A stretch of DNA of 64,000 nt from Ptychodera flava (lineage: Eukaryota > Hemichordata > Enteropneusta > Ptychoderidae). Under the pieces are notes generated by a model, which ran no database searches, was not told the DNA's origin, and worked only from the letters and a program-made list of their open reading frames with translations. This document shows positions 1 through 13,245 of this stretch, in pieces. Within the stretch, counting starts at the first letter, position 1; each line of letters begins with the position of its first letter. The DNA lies in assembly GCF_041260155.1 (NCBI RefSeq), contig NC_091930.1, positions 49,949,411 to 50,013,410 of the forward strand, read 5' to 3'. A program made the position numbers and the translations under genes.

Positions 1-433
1 TAAAAAATATTTGTTAAAATACTCTTATTTAGCACTGGTGTTGATGACCTCCACTGCTTATGCATGTGGCTCCTTGTTGAGTCTGATTACCCAGTATACT
101 GTGCACCAGGATGCTTAAAACAAGTCCTTACGGCTGCTTTCTAATACCAGTGCAATCACACATACAAATGCTATGCTGACAAGCTAAATATTGATTTTTT
201 AGCAATCTTTTTGTTGTAAAATAACAACTTACAGTGGACAAATATAAATAATGAAAAAAAATAATGAAAAAAATATCAAAAGTAAGCATTACAGGCCCTC
301 TAAAATTTTGAGAGTTGTAATATAATAACTTACACAATTATCCCAAAACCATTCACATGATACAGCTCAAGTTGTAACTACAAAATGGTACACCAATGTG
401 AGAAGCAACATATGAACATAATACCTTACTTAC

Positions 434-514
434 ATTGACGTTCTTTCACATTCCTCTTCCAAAACAAACTTCTTACCATCTGTTGTTAAGGCAGTGTCAT
501 AGCATTCAAAGATA
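434..514 (-). CDS. candidate internal coding exon, unknown gene
   Basis: On the minus strand an 81-base stretch lies between a good acceptor (pyrimidines then GACAG) and a strong donor (GTAAGTAAG). It is open in one frame with phase 2 at both ends and reads as SIFECYDTALTTDGKKFVLE followed by an acidic EECERTS. The composition is coding-like and very different from the surrounding AT-rich DNA. I do not recognise the family. No second exon is identified, so the gene would have to continue to the left of the window or have its upstream exons beyond the satellite. A chance pairing of splice-like sites remains possible. Confidence 0.4.
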
Positions 515-1200
515 CTGTCAAAACAAACAAAAATCCATTATTACATCAGAATGAATAGACACTGTTCACAGACGTTTCATTTTAAAAATTAGCCTTTTTT
601 AATACTCTCTGTTTTCAACAGACATGCCATAAACCTTCAAAAGACATGCCACAGTTTGTTTTACTTTGCATATAAAAATGATATCAGTCTTGCAATGGTT
701 ATATACAAGTGGAGCTGACAACAGTTGCCCTAAATGGGCAGTGACACATATGATTTGAATAAAATATCACTTTTAACATGGTCGTCATTTCCTTCTTTTG
801 GCAGGTTACATCTGAACATATTTTACAGTACATGATCCTCATACAAATTAAAGTGCCTCTTATTCAAAATGTAAGAAGTTTATTGCCAATCAAAAAAGTT
901 TTGTTTAACAAAATTACTAAAAAAATGTGAAAATCTAAGAAAGTTTGACCAAGTCAGTATGGAGTTAAATTGTTTGGAAATCTTGAAATTGGAAGAATAG
1001 TGAAGCCAGGAAATTGGGTGATTTGCAAACATTTGCAAAAATTAACACTTCTTCATCAAGCAACCTACGACTGCTTGACAACCTTGAAGATGAACCCAAA
1101 TAATGATATTTTAATCTTGGGTTAAATGTCATTAATTAAATAAATGTCTACTAAAAAGTGATTTTGGTGCAAAATACCGTGTTGGGTGCAGCGCCCCTTA
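515..1200. other. unassigned AT-rich stretch
   Basis: No coding stretch, inverted repeat or tandem repeat that I can support. If the exon at 434-514 is real this would be upstream intron. Confidence 0.4.
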
Positions 1201-1214
1201 ATTAGCAAGTTTTA

Positions 1215-4200
1215 TACCACTGCAAAGTCTCTGTGCAACCAGGTGACACATTCCGACTCAGAATGATCTAACAGCAGATTCCTGCATAAAATTTTGATTT
1301 GAAAACTTGAATCACATTTTAATAGCATAAAAAGAGCAAAACCAAGGAGAAACTTTGACGACAAAGCCTTATAAGGGAAAAGAGATGTACCACATGACTC
1401 TGTGCAACCAGGTGACACATTGTGACTCAGCATACTCCTAAAGCAGACAATTGCATAAAATTTTGATTTTGAATCACTTTGTAATAGTATAAAAAGAGCA
1501 AAACAAATGAGAAAACATAGAAGTCAAAGCCTTAGCACAGTAAGAGAGATGCACCAGAGTCTCTGTGCAACCACGTGACACATTGTGACTCAGCATGTTC
1601 GAAACGCAGATCCTGCATAAAATTTTGATAAGACAAGTTAAATCAGTTAGTGATACCATACAAAGATGAAAACAATGAGAAAAGATGTCACAGCCTTAGA
1701 ACAGTAAGAGAGATGCACCGGAGTCTCCATGCAACCAGGTTACACATTGTGACTCAGCATGTTCAAAACGTGCAACCAGGTGACACACTGTGACGCAGCA
1801 TGCTCGAAATGCAGATCCTGCAAAAAAATTTAATTAGACAAGTTAAATCAGTTGGCGATAGCATAGAAAGATGAAAACCAATGAGAAAACTTAGCAGTCA
1901 CAGCCTTAGCACAGTAAGAGAGATGCACCAGTCTGTCCGTGCAACCAGGTGACACATGGTGACTCAGCATACTCCAAATGCAGATTCTGCAAAAAAATTT
2001 GATTAGACAACCTAAATCAGTTGGCAATAGCATAGAAAGATGAAAACCACTGGGAAAACTTAGAAGTCACAGCCATAGCACACTAAGAGAGATGCGCCAG
2101 AGTGTCCATGCAACCAGGTGACACATTGTGACTCAGCATACTCAAAATGCAGTTCCTGCAAAAAATTTAGATTAGACAACTTAAATCAATTAGTGATAGC
2201 ATAGAAAGATGAAAACCAATGAGAAAACTTAGCAGTCACAGCCTAAGCACAGTAAGAGAGATGCACCAGAGTGTCCGTGCAACCAGGTGACACATGGTGA
2301 CTAGCATACTAAAAATGCAGTTCCTGCAAAAATATAGATTAGACAACTTAAATCAGTTGGCGATAGCATAGAAAGATGAAAACCAATGAGAAAACTTAGC
2401 AGTCACAGCCTTAGCACAGTAAGAGAGATGCACCAGAGTGTCCGTGCAACCAGGTGACACATGGTGACTCAGCATACTAAAAATGCAGTTCCTGCAAAAT
2501 ATTTAGATTAGACAACTTAAATCAGTTGGCGATAGCATAGAAAGATGAAAACCAATGAGAAAACTTAGAAGTCACAGCCTTAGCACAGTAAGAGAGATGC
2601 ACCAGAGTGTCCGTGCAACCAGATGACACATGGTGACTCAGCATACTAAAAATGCAGTTCCTGCAAAATATTTAGATTAGACAACTTAAATCAGTTGGCG
2701 ATAGCATAGAAAGATGAAAACCAATGAGAAAACTTAGAAGTCACAGCCTTAGCACAGTAAGAGAGATGCACCAGAGTGTCCGTGCAACCAGGTGACACAT
2801 GGTGACTCAGCATACTCCAAATGCAGATTCTGCAAAAAAATTTGATTAGACAACCTAAATCAGTTGGCAATAGCATAGAAAGATGAAAACCAATGGGAAA
2901 ACTTAGAAGTCACAGCCTTAGCACACTAAGAGAGATGCACCAGAGTGTCCGTGCAACCAGGTGACACATGGTGACTCAGCATACTAAAAATGCAGTTCCT
3001 GCAAAAAATTTAGATTAGACAACTTAAATCAGTTGGCGATAGCATAGAAAGATGAAAACCAATGAGAAAACTTAGAAGTCACAGCCTTAGCACAGTAAGA
3101 GGATGCACCAGAGTGTTCGTGCAACCAGGTGACACATGGTGACTAGCATACTCCAAATGCAGTTCCTGCAAATAATTTAATTAGACAACTTAAATCAATT
3201 AGTGATAGCAAAGAAAGATGAAAACCAATGACAAAACTTATAAGTCACAGCCTAAGCACAGTAAGAGAGATGCACCAGAGTGTCCGTGCAACCAGGTGAC
3301 ACATGGTGACTAGCATACTAAAAATGCAGTTCCTGCAAAAAGTTTAGATTAGACAACTTAAATCAGTTGGCGATAGCATAGAAAGATGAAAACCACTGCG
3401 AAAACTTAGAAGTCACAGCCTTAGCACAGTAAGAGAGATGCACCAGAGTGTCTGTGCAACCTGGTGACACATGGTGACTAGCATACTAAAAATGCAGTTC
3501 CTGCAAAATATTTAGATTAGACAACTTAAATCAGTTGGCGATAGCATAGAAAGATGAAAACCACTGGGAAAACTTAGAAGTCACAGCCATAGCACACTAA
3601 GAGAGATGCGCCGGAGTGTCCGTGCAACTGGGTGACACATGGTGACTCAGCATATTCAAAATGCAGTTCCTGCAAAAATTTAGATTAGACAACTTAAATC
3701 AATTAGTGATAGAGTAAAAAGATGAAAACCAATGAGAAAACCTAGCAGTCACAGCCTTAGCACAGTAACAGAGATGCACCAGAGTGTCCGTGCAACCAGG
3801 TGACACATGGTGACTAGCATACTCAAAATGCAGATTCTGCAAAAAAATTTGATTAGACAACCTTAATCAGTTGGCAATAGCATAGAAAGATGAAAACAAT
3901 GGCAAAACTTAGAAGTCACAGCCATAACACACTAAGAGAGATGCACCAGAGTGTCCGTGCAACCGGGTGACACATGGTGACTAGCATACTCCAAATGCAG
4001 ATTCTGCAAAAAAATTTGATTAGACAACTTAAATCAGTTGGCGATAGCATAGAAAGATGAAAACCAATGAGAAAACTTAGCATCCACAGCCTTAGCACAC
4101 TAAGAGAGATGCGCCAGAGTGTCCATGCAACCAGGTTACACATTGTGACTCAGCATACTCAAAATGCAGTTCCTGCAAATAATTTAATTAGACAACTTAA

Positions 4201-4480
4201 ATCAATTAGTGATAGCATAGAAAGATGAAAACCAATGAGAAAACTTAGAAGTCACAGCCTTAGCACAGTAAGAGAGATGCACCAGAGTGTCCGTGCAACC
4301 AGGTGACACATGGTGACTAGCATACTCCAAATGCAGATTCTGCAAAAATATTTGATTAGACAACTTAAATTAGTTGGCGATAGCATAGAAAGATGATAAA
4401 CCACTGGGAAAACTTAGAAGTCACAGCCATAGCACACTAAGAGAGATGCGCCGAGTGTCCATGCAACCAGGTTTATAATG
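1215..4480. repeat. tandem satellite, ~168 bp monomer, about 20 copies
   Basis: The landmark GTGCAACCAGGTGACACA recurs about every 167-170 bases from about 1236 to 4464. The rest of the monomer (ATGCAGTTCCTGC, TTAAATCAGTTGGCGATAGC, ATAGAAAGATGAAAACCA, TTAGCACAGTAAGAGAGATG) repeats in register. The first three or four monomers are the most divergent and one unit near 1774 is truncated. The array ends abruptly near 4480 inside the landmark. Short minus-strand reading frames across it (with repeated MLSHHVSPGCT-like peptides) follow the repeat and are not genes. The period is close to a nucleosome repeat. Confidence 0.93.
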
Positions 4481-6064
4481 CTTTGACTCGAGCATTTTCG
4501 ACCGTTGTTACTGAAGCAGTGCCATGAATACAAAAGCAAGCACAGTAGCTTTGTACGGCTTTGGACCATAACGATCAAACACTAAAGTGCTGAATCTGTT
4601 GAGGTCGATCATGATGACTGATGTATGTAGACACAGCACAGTCAGAGGCGAACTGTCATGTAGACCTGGTTTCGTCTGACCTTTGAATTTTAAAGACCCC
4701 TGAATTTTAAAACCGCCTGCATGCTAATACCAGAGATATATGAGACATCGTATCCTTGTGTTACAAGCCTACGATCAAGAATCGAACAGACTACTATACT
4801 TGTACTCACGTGAAAACGTGCTCTGACAACCAGAGCTAGCACAAGGTATCAAGAATGCAAGGAATTACCCATGCTTGGACTTTCAACTCTGATCTTTGAC
4901 ATCGAAACATAACCAAATATGGGTGTGTCATAGCCAACAACCACATGACATATTTACAACCAGATGACAGGACTCCCAAACGCGCGTACTCCCTCTATCC
5001 TTTGTTCTGTTGTTCTTCGCTCGGCCAAAGGTCAAACCCTGACTTCCGGTTTACACTGCTGACCCGAGGTTGTCGCTTCGCTTCGCTTCTTCTTTTACTT
5101 CTTCGTAATTGTGTTAGTTTGACAATATTCGAACCAACGTTTTTGTGAATGACCATGCAAGCTATATTTCGGAGATAAAAAGGATGTTTACATGACTAAC
5201 ATCAGTTTTATCGGGATAAACGTCAACAGGACAGATGTGTGGTCAAACAAGTTCGAAGCGAGAACCATGATGATGTTCAACCGTACTGCGGCGCGTGGGA
5301 CTCAACTTTGTTCCGATTGCCGATTGAAAGAGGCAATACTGTTGCTGATGTAAGTGAATGTTTCGTAGCTCAAACGGTTGAAATTTCAACTTCTAATGCC
5401 CCGTCTGACGACATTGTTTTTCCTTGGTTGAGTGCAGTCTACGTCAGTATCAGTTGATATCGCTGAGGCGACAGTGTACATTTTGTTCTAGGTTTTACGT
5501 AAAGTGTGACAATCCTGCCCGCAAAGCTGTCAGTGCATTCAGCTAGGGAAACGACGCAAGGACCCAACATCAAAAGTTTTTGTGAGGGATGTCAACACAA
5601 AACTTGCCACGGTATACCACGGTCCTTTGGTGGAGGGACTGTGGTAAGACGAAATAGTTCATAGATATTTTGATTTCTTGACATCATGAACTGTCATCGT
5701 AAGATTTGTTATCGTGAAATTTTTATTGCTGTAAAATCGAACAAAATATCTATGAGTAATCAATTAATCGGAAAATCTGAAACCTTGAACAGTGTTTGCC
5801 GTGGTTCCATAACCCTGCAACTCCCTTTGTATAGGGGCGATCACTCCAAGAAACAAACCGTCAAATGATAAGGCTACGGAACTACAGTGAGAACAGTTTG
5901 TGGTTATCAGAATTTTTACATATAATCATAGAAAGTGGAGTGAAATGAACACGTGCATGGAGAAAGAAGAAAGGTAATTTTCAAAAATTAAAAGATGTTA
6001 TAAACTACTCACTGTGAACACAGAATTTGTATGAGGTTTTTTTCATATTGTTTGATTTCACCAG
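4481..6064. other. no gene recognised
   Basis: Short open frames on the plus strand (4945-5148, 5239-5457, 5686-5868) show no recognisable motif or splice context. I see no clear repeat here. Confidence 0.4.
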
Positions 6065-6253
6065 CTATGTTGCATGCTGGTATAGATGAACATCAGACAA
6101 ACATATTTCTGACCACTGTGGTGTTGAATGTAAAAGGAGTCCACCTCAAGTCTCTCAAGAAGAAGGGAAGGGAAGTACATGTAGGAAGAAGCATTGAAAA
6201 GACGGCAAAATATGGTGTGAAGCAAGCTTTGAAGGAAAAGAAGCTGCTGCTAG
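6065..6253 (+). pseudogene. exon of Mutator-like transposase-family protein (N-terminal part)
   Basis: The exon lies between an acceptor at TTTGATTTCACCAG and a donor at CTGCTAG|GTATGG. It is open throughout, 189 bases, phase 1 at both ends. It reads as (A)MLHAGIDEHQTNIFLTTVVL followed by NVKGVHLKSLKKKGREV and an alternating Lys/Glu helix. From memory this matches the segment before the catalytic domain of a multicopy invertebrate protein family with a Mutator-like transposase domain followed by an exonuclease fold (pattern: Ala-Met-x-x-Gly-Ile, x-x-Asn-x-Phe-Leu, Leu-Lys-x-x-x-x-Arg-Glu-Val). The matching middle and end are at 14150-15030 and 15400-16490 on the same strand, so these may be parts of one interrupted copy. 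The family assignment is from recall, not a search. Confidence 0.55.
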
Positions 6254-6752
6254 GTATGGTTTTAATGTAACACCGCATTTTTACATGTATGAAATGCAAG
6301 CTGTAATATATCTCTGCCTAACAGTAAGAGAGGTGAAATTGTATCTATATGGATAGGTTTTTACAACCTCTGCATATTTTTAAATAAATAAACAAACTTG
6401 GTGTTTAAGAGAATGAAATAACTTTACTGCAATGATCATAAAATCCTTGAGATAATTTCTCGTCTAAATTCTAGATATGATTTACTTCATCAAGATCAAA
6501 ACATAATGGTCTGAATGTGCATATGAAAACAGCTGATTTTGACTCATCTTGATTATTTTGTCTTGTGAACAGAATTGCAGCACATGAATTACATTCATTT
6601 ATTTTTGCCATTTACATGTGGTGAATCTATATTACTTTCTTTCCTAGTAAAGAAAATTCAAATGGGATACTTGCAACAGTTGATGGGGCATGGCAGAAGC
6701 AAAGCAGAGGAAAGTGTTATAATAGTCTATCAGGTTAGTAATGATGACTTAA

Positions 6753-7081
6753 AAGGACAAAGTCGGCCATTTTTCATGAATTTTGTTTGATGCAAGATAT
6801 AACTTATATTGTTTGACTTGTTGAAAGATACTGAATGAATGGGTGACCATGCATATATTTGACCCCAGTTTTAGGCAAATTAAATGAAACCATGGCCAAA
6901 ATTGAATTAATGGTCATGGCCATTAATTCATTTTCATGAATGTGATGGTTTTATTTATCGTATCTAAACTGGGGTCAAATATATGAATGTTCACCCATTC
7001 ATTCAGTATCTTTCAACATGTCAAACAATATCAGTATCTCATATCAAACAAAATTCATGAATAAGGGCTGACTTTGCCCCT
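6753..7081. mobile_element. palindromic MITE with TTAA target duplication
   Basis: TTAA at 6749-6752 and 7082-7085 flanks a 329-base element. Its two halves are inverted copies for most of their length: AAGGACAAAGTCGGCCATTT on the left against the complement of GGGCTGACTTTGCCCCT on the right. Inner arms share GAATGAATGGGTGACCATGC and CTGGGGTCAAATATATGAAT in opposite orientation. There is no coding capacity. TTAA duplications are typical of piggyBac and Kolobok superfamilies; the superfamily is not resolved here. Confidence 0.85.
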
Positions 7082-7334
7082 TTAAATATTATGTCCTGCA
7101 AATGCGTGTTTCAGAATAATGAATTGTTGTCCACTGTAACATACATGTACATGTTTATGAAACAATGAAAGTTATGTTCAGAAACCGGTAGTCATTAGCT
7201 ACCTTCATCTTTAAGTGTAAAATTGACTGCTGAAGACCCAGTAACTTTAACGTTTGGCATTGCTTTCACTGGATTTTGTCTATTCTGTGATTGCTTATAT
7301 CAAAGCAGCACATATATTGATGTTTAAAATTAAA

Positions 7335-7609
7335 GTAAGGCCAAAGTGATTAAATTCTTTGTTTTGCATCCACTCAAAATGGGAAAAGGTACGCGTCTAA
7401 GCAGCTGAAAAACACATACACATGAAAATTAACACAATGTAATTTGATTGCAGCAAATAAAAAATTGTAACAAAATTTTAGTTCAAAAAAACTAAGCGGT
7501 CATGCCCTAAAATTTCCTATTCAAATACACTGTGTGTGTTTTTCCTGAAAACCTTAAAAACCTAAGTGGGTGGGGACGCAAAACAAAGAATTTAATTACT
7601 TTGGCCTAA
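7335..7609. mobile_element. palindromic MITE, GGCCAAAGT termini
   Basis: The ends GTAAGGCCAAAGTGATTAAA and the complement of TTTAATTACTTTGGCCTAAC form inverted termini that continue through TTCTTTGTTTTGCATCCACTC. The interior also contains inverted CACACA/TGTGTGTG tracts. It is about 275 bp and non-coding. A solo fragment of the same family (AAATTCTTTGTTTTGCGTCC) is at about 35877-35938. Confidence 0.75.
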
Positions 7610-10380
7610 CTGACTGGATGAGAATCTAAGTCTCAACAATAACAATGCATCGCTTATAGACAGAGTTTGTGTTGACAATGCAATGATTGGTATTTCAACA
7701 TGTTTTAGTGATATGATGATATCAAATAACTGCAGAGATGTATGTCATTAACAAATCACTGAATGCAGTTGACTTACAGTAGAAATCTACTGAATAAATG
7801 TGAATTTATAGTTACTGTGTCAAACGTTTTTCATAGTATAAGTGCAAGCAATATCATCTGATACATCTTTTTATCTGTATAAGTGATAAATCTATATGTA
7901 TGTGAACTTGAAGGAGAAAAACATTTAAATTTATTAAAAAGCTAATTCTATCATAGTGCTATTTTTGTCATGGGACATGCAACCTGATAGGCTACAGTAA
8001 GATATTTCAGTCACGTGACCTGTGAGTGTAGCCACCGTTTGCGTAGGCTACCATAAAGTATTCTATCTGGATGATTTCTCTAGCTTTTCTTGCTTTACAG
8101 ACATGAAATTTCACAGGAATTTAGTCTGATATAGGTTCACAAGGACAAAGTTTCATTTCAAAACACCATATAATAAAGTAGTAACGTTTAATTAATCTTG
8201 TAACATGTAGCCACTGTGTACTCACTTTCCACAGCGAGACCATTTGGTAAACACGATGGAAAGCAAGGCAGTAGCTTTGACATGTCAGAAAAATGCGTCG
8301 ATATGCAAGTAGCAGTGCACCCATGAAAGTCCTACGTAAACAATTTTTCTTTCCGAGAAGTTCCTGGTCCAAATGGTGCTCAAAACAATGCAATCAGCAT
8401 GTTTTTTTAGTGGTAAGCAGGTTCCAGAGTCAAGTATTTAATAAATTTCTCAAATTGATCAAATCTTTTTGACATTTTTACTTTCAATATATATAATATT
8501 ATATATTTCAATTTTCTGTTAAAATTTTAAAGATTTATTACCTCCCTAGGGGCATATCCATGACTTTACATACTGTGTACTGAACATGCGGGTGTTTCAG
8601 TGAGTTGTTATGTTTGTTGCTTTGGAAATTCCCAGCATGCATTGCAAAAAAAAACGCTCCTATTTTTTCAAATTTTGCTTGTTTCTGACTGGTTTTAATG
8701 ACTTTATCATGCATGTTTGATCCAATAAATCTTCCTTTTGTTATTTCCTTGAGTTTGTTCCTTTAATTTTGAAAAATTGGCAGTCAATCCTTTCATAATT
8801 TCACGATAATGGTCCTCATTAGAAAAAAAGACAAAGATAGTCTTTATTGTAATATTTTGAAAATCATTTATAAAGTGATCATAATGACAACATATTAATT
8901 TCAGTTGCATTGATAACTTACCTCCTCATTATGCTAACAAATGCACTGTGCCAAAAACGTTTTCATGCTTTACTCTATTAAATATTGTGAAATACAGGTT
9001 AAAAAGTTTATGCCAGACTTGAGAGTAAGATCAGAGACGCAGGAAGCAACATAGGTGAATGGAAAAAGCAGACAGGCTTGCCAACTTAGATAAGTTGAGG
9101 TATAGATAGTGTAAAGAGATTGAGCGTCAAGAATATTTTAGTTTTATGTGATAGAGTAAGTGGGTAGGATAGTTAACTGAAATAAGACAAGATATATTTT
9201 AATATAAGGAAGAACAATTAAGTGTCAGGACTATTTTGAATCATAAGATAGAGTAAGTGTTTATTTTGAATCATTAGATGGAGTAAGTGTTTCTTTAGTA
9301 TATCTAGGTAAATAAGAGTTAGCTTCTCTCGAGTTTCACTTCCATGTTGGGAACCAACCATCAGTGTGTGATACTACTGTATACCACATACATACCATAA
9401 GCATATCAGAGTAATAACTAAATTCAGTCTTTTCTTTCAGGTCGTTCAATTCTTCTTTTTGATTTTTCTCTCAAAAGAACTGACCCCTATATTGATGAGT
9501 GATTATTGAAAATTGTGAGTTACAGACAAGTAAACTGTTGATAGAATAACAAATAAGTAGTAATAATAAATAATTTCAATAGTATTAGAAGCATATGTGG
9601 AGAAATATAGAATTTTATAATAGAAACAGGAAGATAGTACTTTATAGACTTCAAAAAGTAGTAGCATGTGAAGGAGAATAAAAATTATTTGCAGATTTAA
9701 TTATAATAGCGCCAAAGGATATCAGTAGTTTAGACACTTTTCACCATAGCAATTAGTAGAAATATTGTTGACTCCTCTCAATGTATTATAGCTAGAAATA
9801 TATTGCAGTTTATAAGATTTTTACACTAATGTTACATATTAGTAGAAATACAAAAGTACTTGTGGAAACAGTAATAGCAATAAACAATTAAATATAGTTG
9901 ACAGACATTACTGTAGCAGTAGTTTACCATAGATAGGAGATAATACAGAATTATAGAGGTAATTTGTTGAGTTATGTGACAGTTGCATAGGTGCAAATTT
10001 ACAGCAGTTCATTAGTAGAAGCATAAGTCAGAAATAATTAATTTGTGAAATTGCATCTAGATATATACAGTAACTTTGTCCACTACTTTACACACAAATG
10101 TATACATTTCTCCTCATATACACTGTACTATACACACAAATGTATACATTTCTCCTCATATACACTGTACACCAAAATTGATTCTGCAATGATCACAAAT
10201 AATTGATATCTACAATATGTACAGAGAGTTGAAAATTTCCAGCTTTTAATAAGACTTGCAACTCCCAGCCATCATCTGTCAACACCAAAATAAAACAATG
10301 TTTATTAGAGAGTAAAACAGCTTAATCAAAAAGGTGGTGAGGGAAGGACAGAATTTTATTTAGCTGAAGAATTCAAGGTT
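7610..10380. other. AT-rich non-coding stretch with small local repeats
   Basis: No gene recognised. There are two small tandem duplications: a ~33 bp unit around ATTTTGAATCATAAGATAGA at about 9232-9295, and an exact ~41 bp duplication containing ACACAAATGTATACATTTCT at about 10087-10170. Confidence 0.5.
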
Positions 10381-13245
10381 CCACTGTACACATCAAACAA
10401 AGATAGGGCATGTGAGAAAGCTTTGCCGCGTAAAAGGCTTTTGATGGAACAGCTGCTACATGAAGACAGGAAGACCAACAAGCACTTAAAGAGACAAATA
10501 GATGAAGTTCAGAATGCAAATGAAAAACTCCTTGATCCTTAATGGGACTGTGTAGAGGATGTAGGTTTTATTCATGTGTCAATGATGTGCAACGGTCCAT
10601 TCATCAGGTCCAGGAAGTGGCTGAACATAGTAAAAACAGAAAAACTATGAAACAGCTTGAAACTTTACAGAGAGAATATCATCAGAAAAGTGAAAAACTG
10701 GATAATAAAGTAAAAGCAAAGGTAAACAAGCAGCAGACAAAAATTGTCAACAAAAAGGTAAAAAGGAGAGATGGAGCAATACACAGACAAAATGAAGCAA
10801 TTGAAGCTCAACATTGACAAGGAAAAGTGATGGAAAATAAAAGACTGCAAAGTAGAATGCAGAAAACCCTTGAAGAGCAGACGGGTGATTTGACAGAAAA
10901 GAATGAACAGCTTGGTCGAATCCAGGCACAACATGCAGAACTCAGTCTCAGAGGAGACAGATGAAAGCCAATGAAGAGTGTTAATTTCCTGAGGAGTAAA
11001 GTTGAAACAGCTAGAAAACAGGTGTCAGCAGCAGATCTAAGTTGCCAAAGTGAAGTAGAAGAACTGAAAGTCAATTAAAACTCTGCCGAGAGAGGGAGAA
11101 CGGTGACTTGGAAAAAATAGTTGTGCTTCTCGAGGATGAAGAAATTTTGACATTTCAGAATGGTAAGTATACAGATGAAGTCAGAGAAACTGTGATGGAG
11201 CTACGCGCACTAAATGTCAGCATGAATATAATGAACGATGTGATAAAAAATCTTGCAGGAAAGGAAATAGGAAGATTGCCAAGCAATGCATTAAAATCGC
11301 GACTGTTAGTAGACGCTGGCTTCCTTGCTCATAGCCAGTTCTATCAGTACACAAGTCACACAAAAAGAATTCAAAATTACTCAGCTTACAGCCAGCATCA
11401 AAAACAATGTCTGACCAAGGTGCAACAAACCCATGTTTCAATAATTAGTTATAGAACTTCTCTGCCTCCAATGTTTACCACTTGTGATTGATAATTGGAA
11501 TGGGACAACATCAAGACAGCTATATCGTCAATGGATAAATTTCTCCTGTAAAATGCATCTCCTTGTCAACTTTGCTACAGAATGTGATAAGACCTTGAAG
11601 GCTTTTGAGAGCAGTTTCTCTGAGTGAACATACACAAAAGACCAAAACTTTACCTACAAGTGAGTCCAGAGCCGCAAGGTTTGTTAGAACAGCAGTGAAA
11701 GCAGTGCATCATTATGGTAATGAAAAGCTAGGCAGGAGTAGCATCCCATTTCTAGACATTTTGAACAGTACAGGTGAGAGATTGAGGTTGGTAAGTTAAG
11801 TTATGGGATAATAGATTTAACATTCGTTATTTTGACAGCACCGCTCTACCACAGAAAACACCTTGATTTTCTAGCTAGTCGGCCAAATCCCAACCCGCTC
11901 CCTACTGCGGAAGAAGATCTATCACAGAAGGTTCATATTGCAGGGATATGTGCTCTTGGTGTCATCGACAAGATAATCACCGGCATCTATGGAGTATCTT
12001 GGAGAATAACACTGAAGTTCAGCACCCTCATTGTCAACAACCAACTGCTTCAGCTGCAACTTTGGTTGGAGCGATACTGTAAAGACGCCAGTTCCATGTG
12101 CTACAGGGAGAAGGTGTGTTATAACGATCTTGTGCACAAGGATTATCTGTACTCAGCTTTGTTTGAAGACAGCGGTGATACTGAAATGGACGTTTCACTC
12201 AGAAAGCCCTTGACATGTTGTGTGTCAGTATGCTCCTCATACTTGAAAAGCAGGCATAAGATCAACTACCTTGAGGAAAATATTTCCAGCAAGATGACAT
12301 GACTGCAACAGACAAAGACTGTACCTACCACAAACACCGTATCAGAGCGTGATTTTGCTGTACTTGCCATGCTTGTACACACCAAACCTGCAGCAACAAC
12401 ATCAACATATGAAACCCTGACAATGTGGATGAATAACAAGACAGTCGACTGGCTGAAATCAAAGACCATTTAGGAAATGGAAGAGCTACTGGCCAGAGCA
12501 AGGGATTCTGCGACAAGCCTGACAGCAAAGTTCAAAGCGAGAAGAGAAGAAAATAAGAGGATGAAAATGGAGGAAGTGCGGAAGAAACAGGAGAAAAAAG
12601 AAAGTTCAGAAATGAAGGAAAAATCTAAGAAAGTGAACACCACATTTAACTTGGAAAACTGACAGGAAAAGTACGGACCACTGCAACAGAAGTGGATCAG
12701 GGGAAATAGAAAATCTTTGCGAAAGTAAAATACGAGAGAAGCTGTTGTAGATTTTAAGTAAATTTTCATAAACATATCCTTCAATCCAAAGGTCCTGAAG
12801 AGTTGTTTTATCAGAGCCACCTGTCAAAGAAATTCACTCCGGAAAAGTTTGTTGAAAATCTGAAAAAAAATCAAGCACTAAATCCAACGGAAAGCAACAC
12901 ATCTGAACAAGTTTTATCAAGGCGGCCAAGTACAGAAGAGAGGAAAATAGCAGTGGAGTTGGAAAAAAAAAAAACTTGGAAACAAACTGACCGAAGCAAG
13001 GCAGAAAAGGGTCCAACTGGATTTCTACAGAAACAAGCCTGTAAAGTTAGTCAATAAATGAATAAAACATAACTCCAAATGTGATGACGCAACGTCAGAT
13101 TGGTTCGATGGAAAAGTGACAAAGGTAAATTAAGACACCTAATGATGCCCCAGAAAACACAGTATGAAGTTCAGTATGACCTTGATCAAGAAGACATGTG
13201 GCATTTCAACCTGCTGTCTGATTTTTAAAAAAGGAGATCTCATTG
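10380..13245 (+). pseudogene. decayed transposon-like gene (coiled coil, LPS core, GDLIV end)
   Basis: Fragments in all three plus frames follow each other in the order of one multicopy protein family that I recall from invertebrates and fish. First comes a Lys/Glu-rich coiled coil (10420-11100; the open part at 10542-10817 is all helix). Then follow EVRETVMELRALNVSM and RLPSNALKSRLLVDAGF (11180-11330), MHLLVNFATECDKTLKAF (11550-11605) and SRAARFVRTAVKAVHHYGNE (11660-11730). After these are a block with ALGVIDKIITG and WLERYCKDAS (11832-12302), a charged helix (12477-12662), KKFTPEKFVENLKKNQ (12830-12870) and a C-terminal module with YEVQYD and KGDLIV (13150-13245). Stops and frameshifts separate the pieces, so it is dead. 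I cannot name the superfamily. It may be a nested insertion between parts of the Mutator-like gene at 6.07 and 14.15 kb. Confidence 0.65.

Noticed and set aside
1215-4480. CRISPR-like or multi-gene array
   Set aside because: The whole 168 bp unit repeats without unique spacers and the context is eukaryotic; it is a satellite.
10665-11074. Minus-strand hydrophobic frames rich in Phe and Leu
   Set aside because: Antisense shadows of the Lys/Glu-rich coiled coil on the plus strand.
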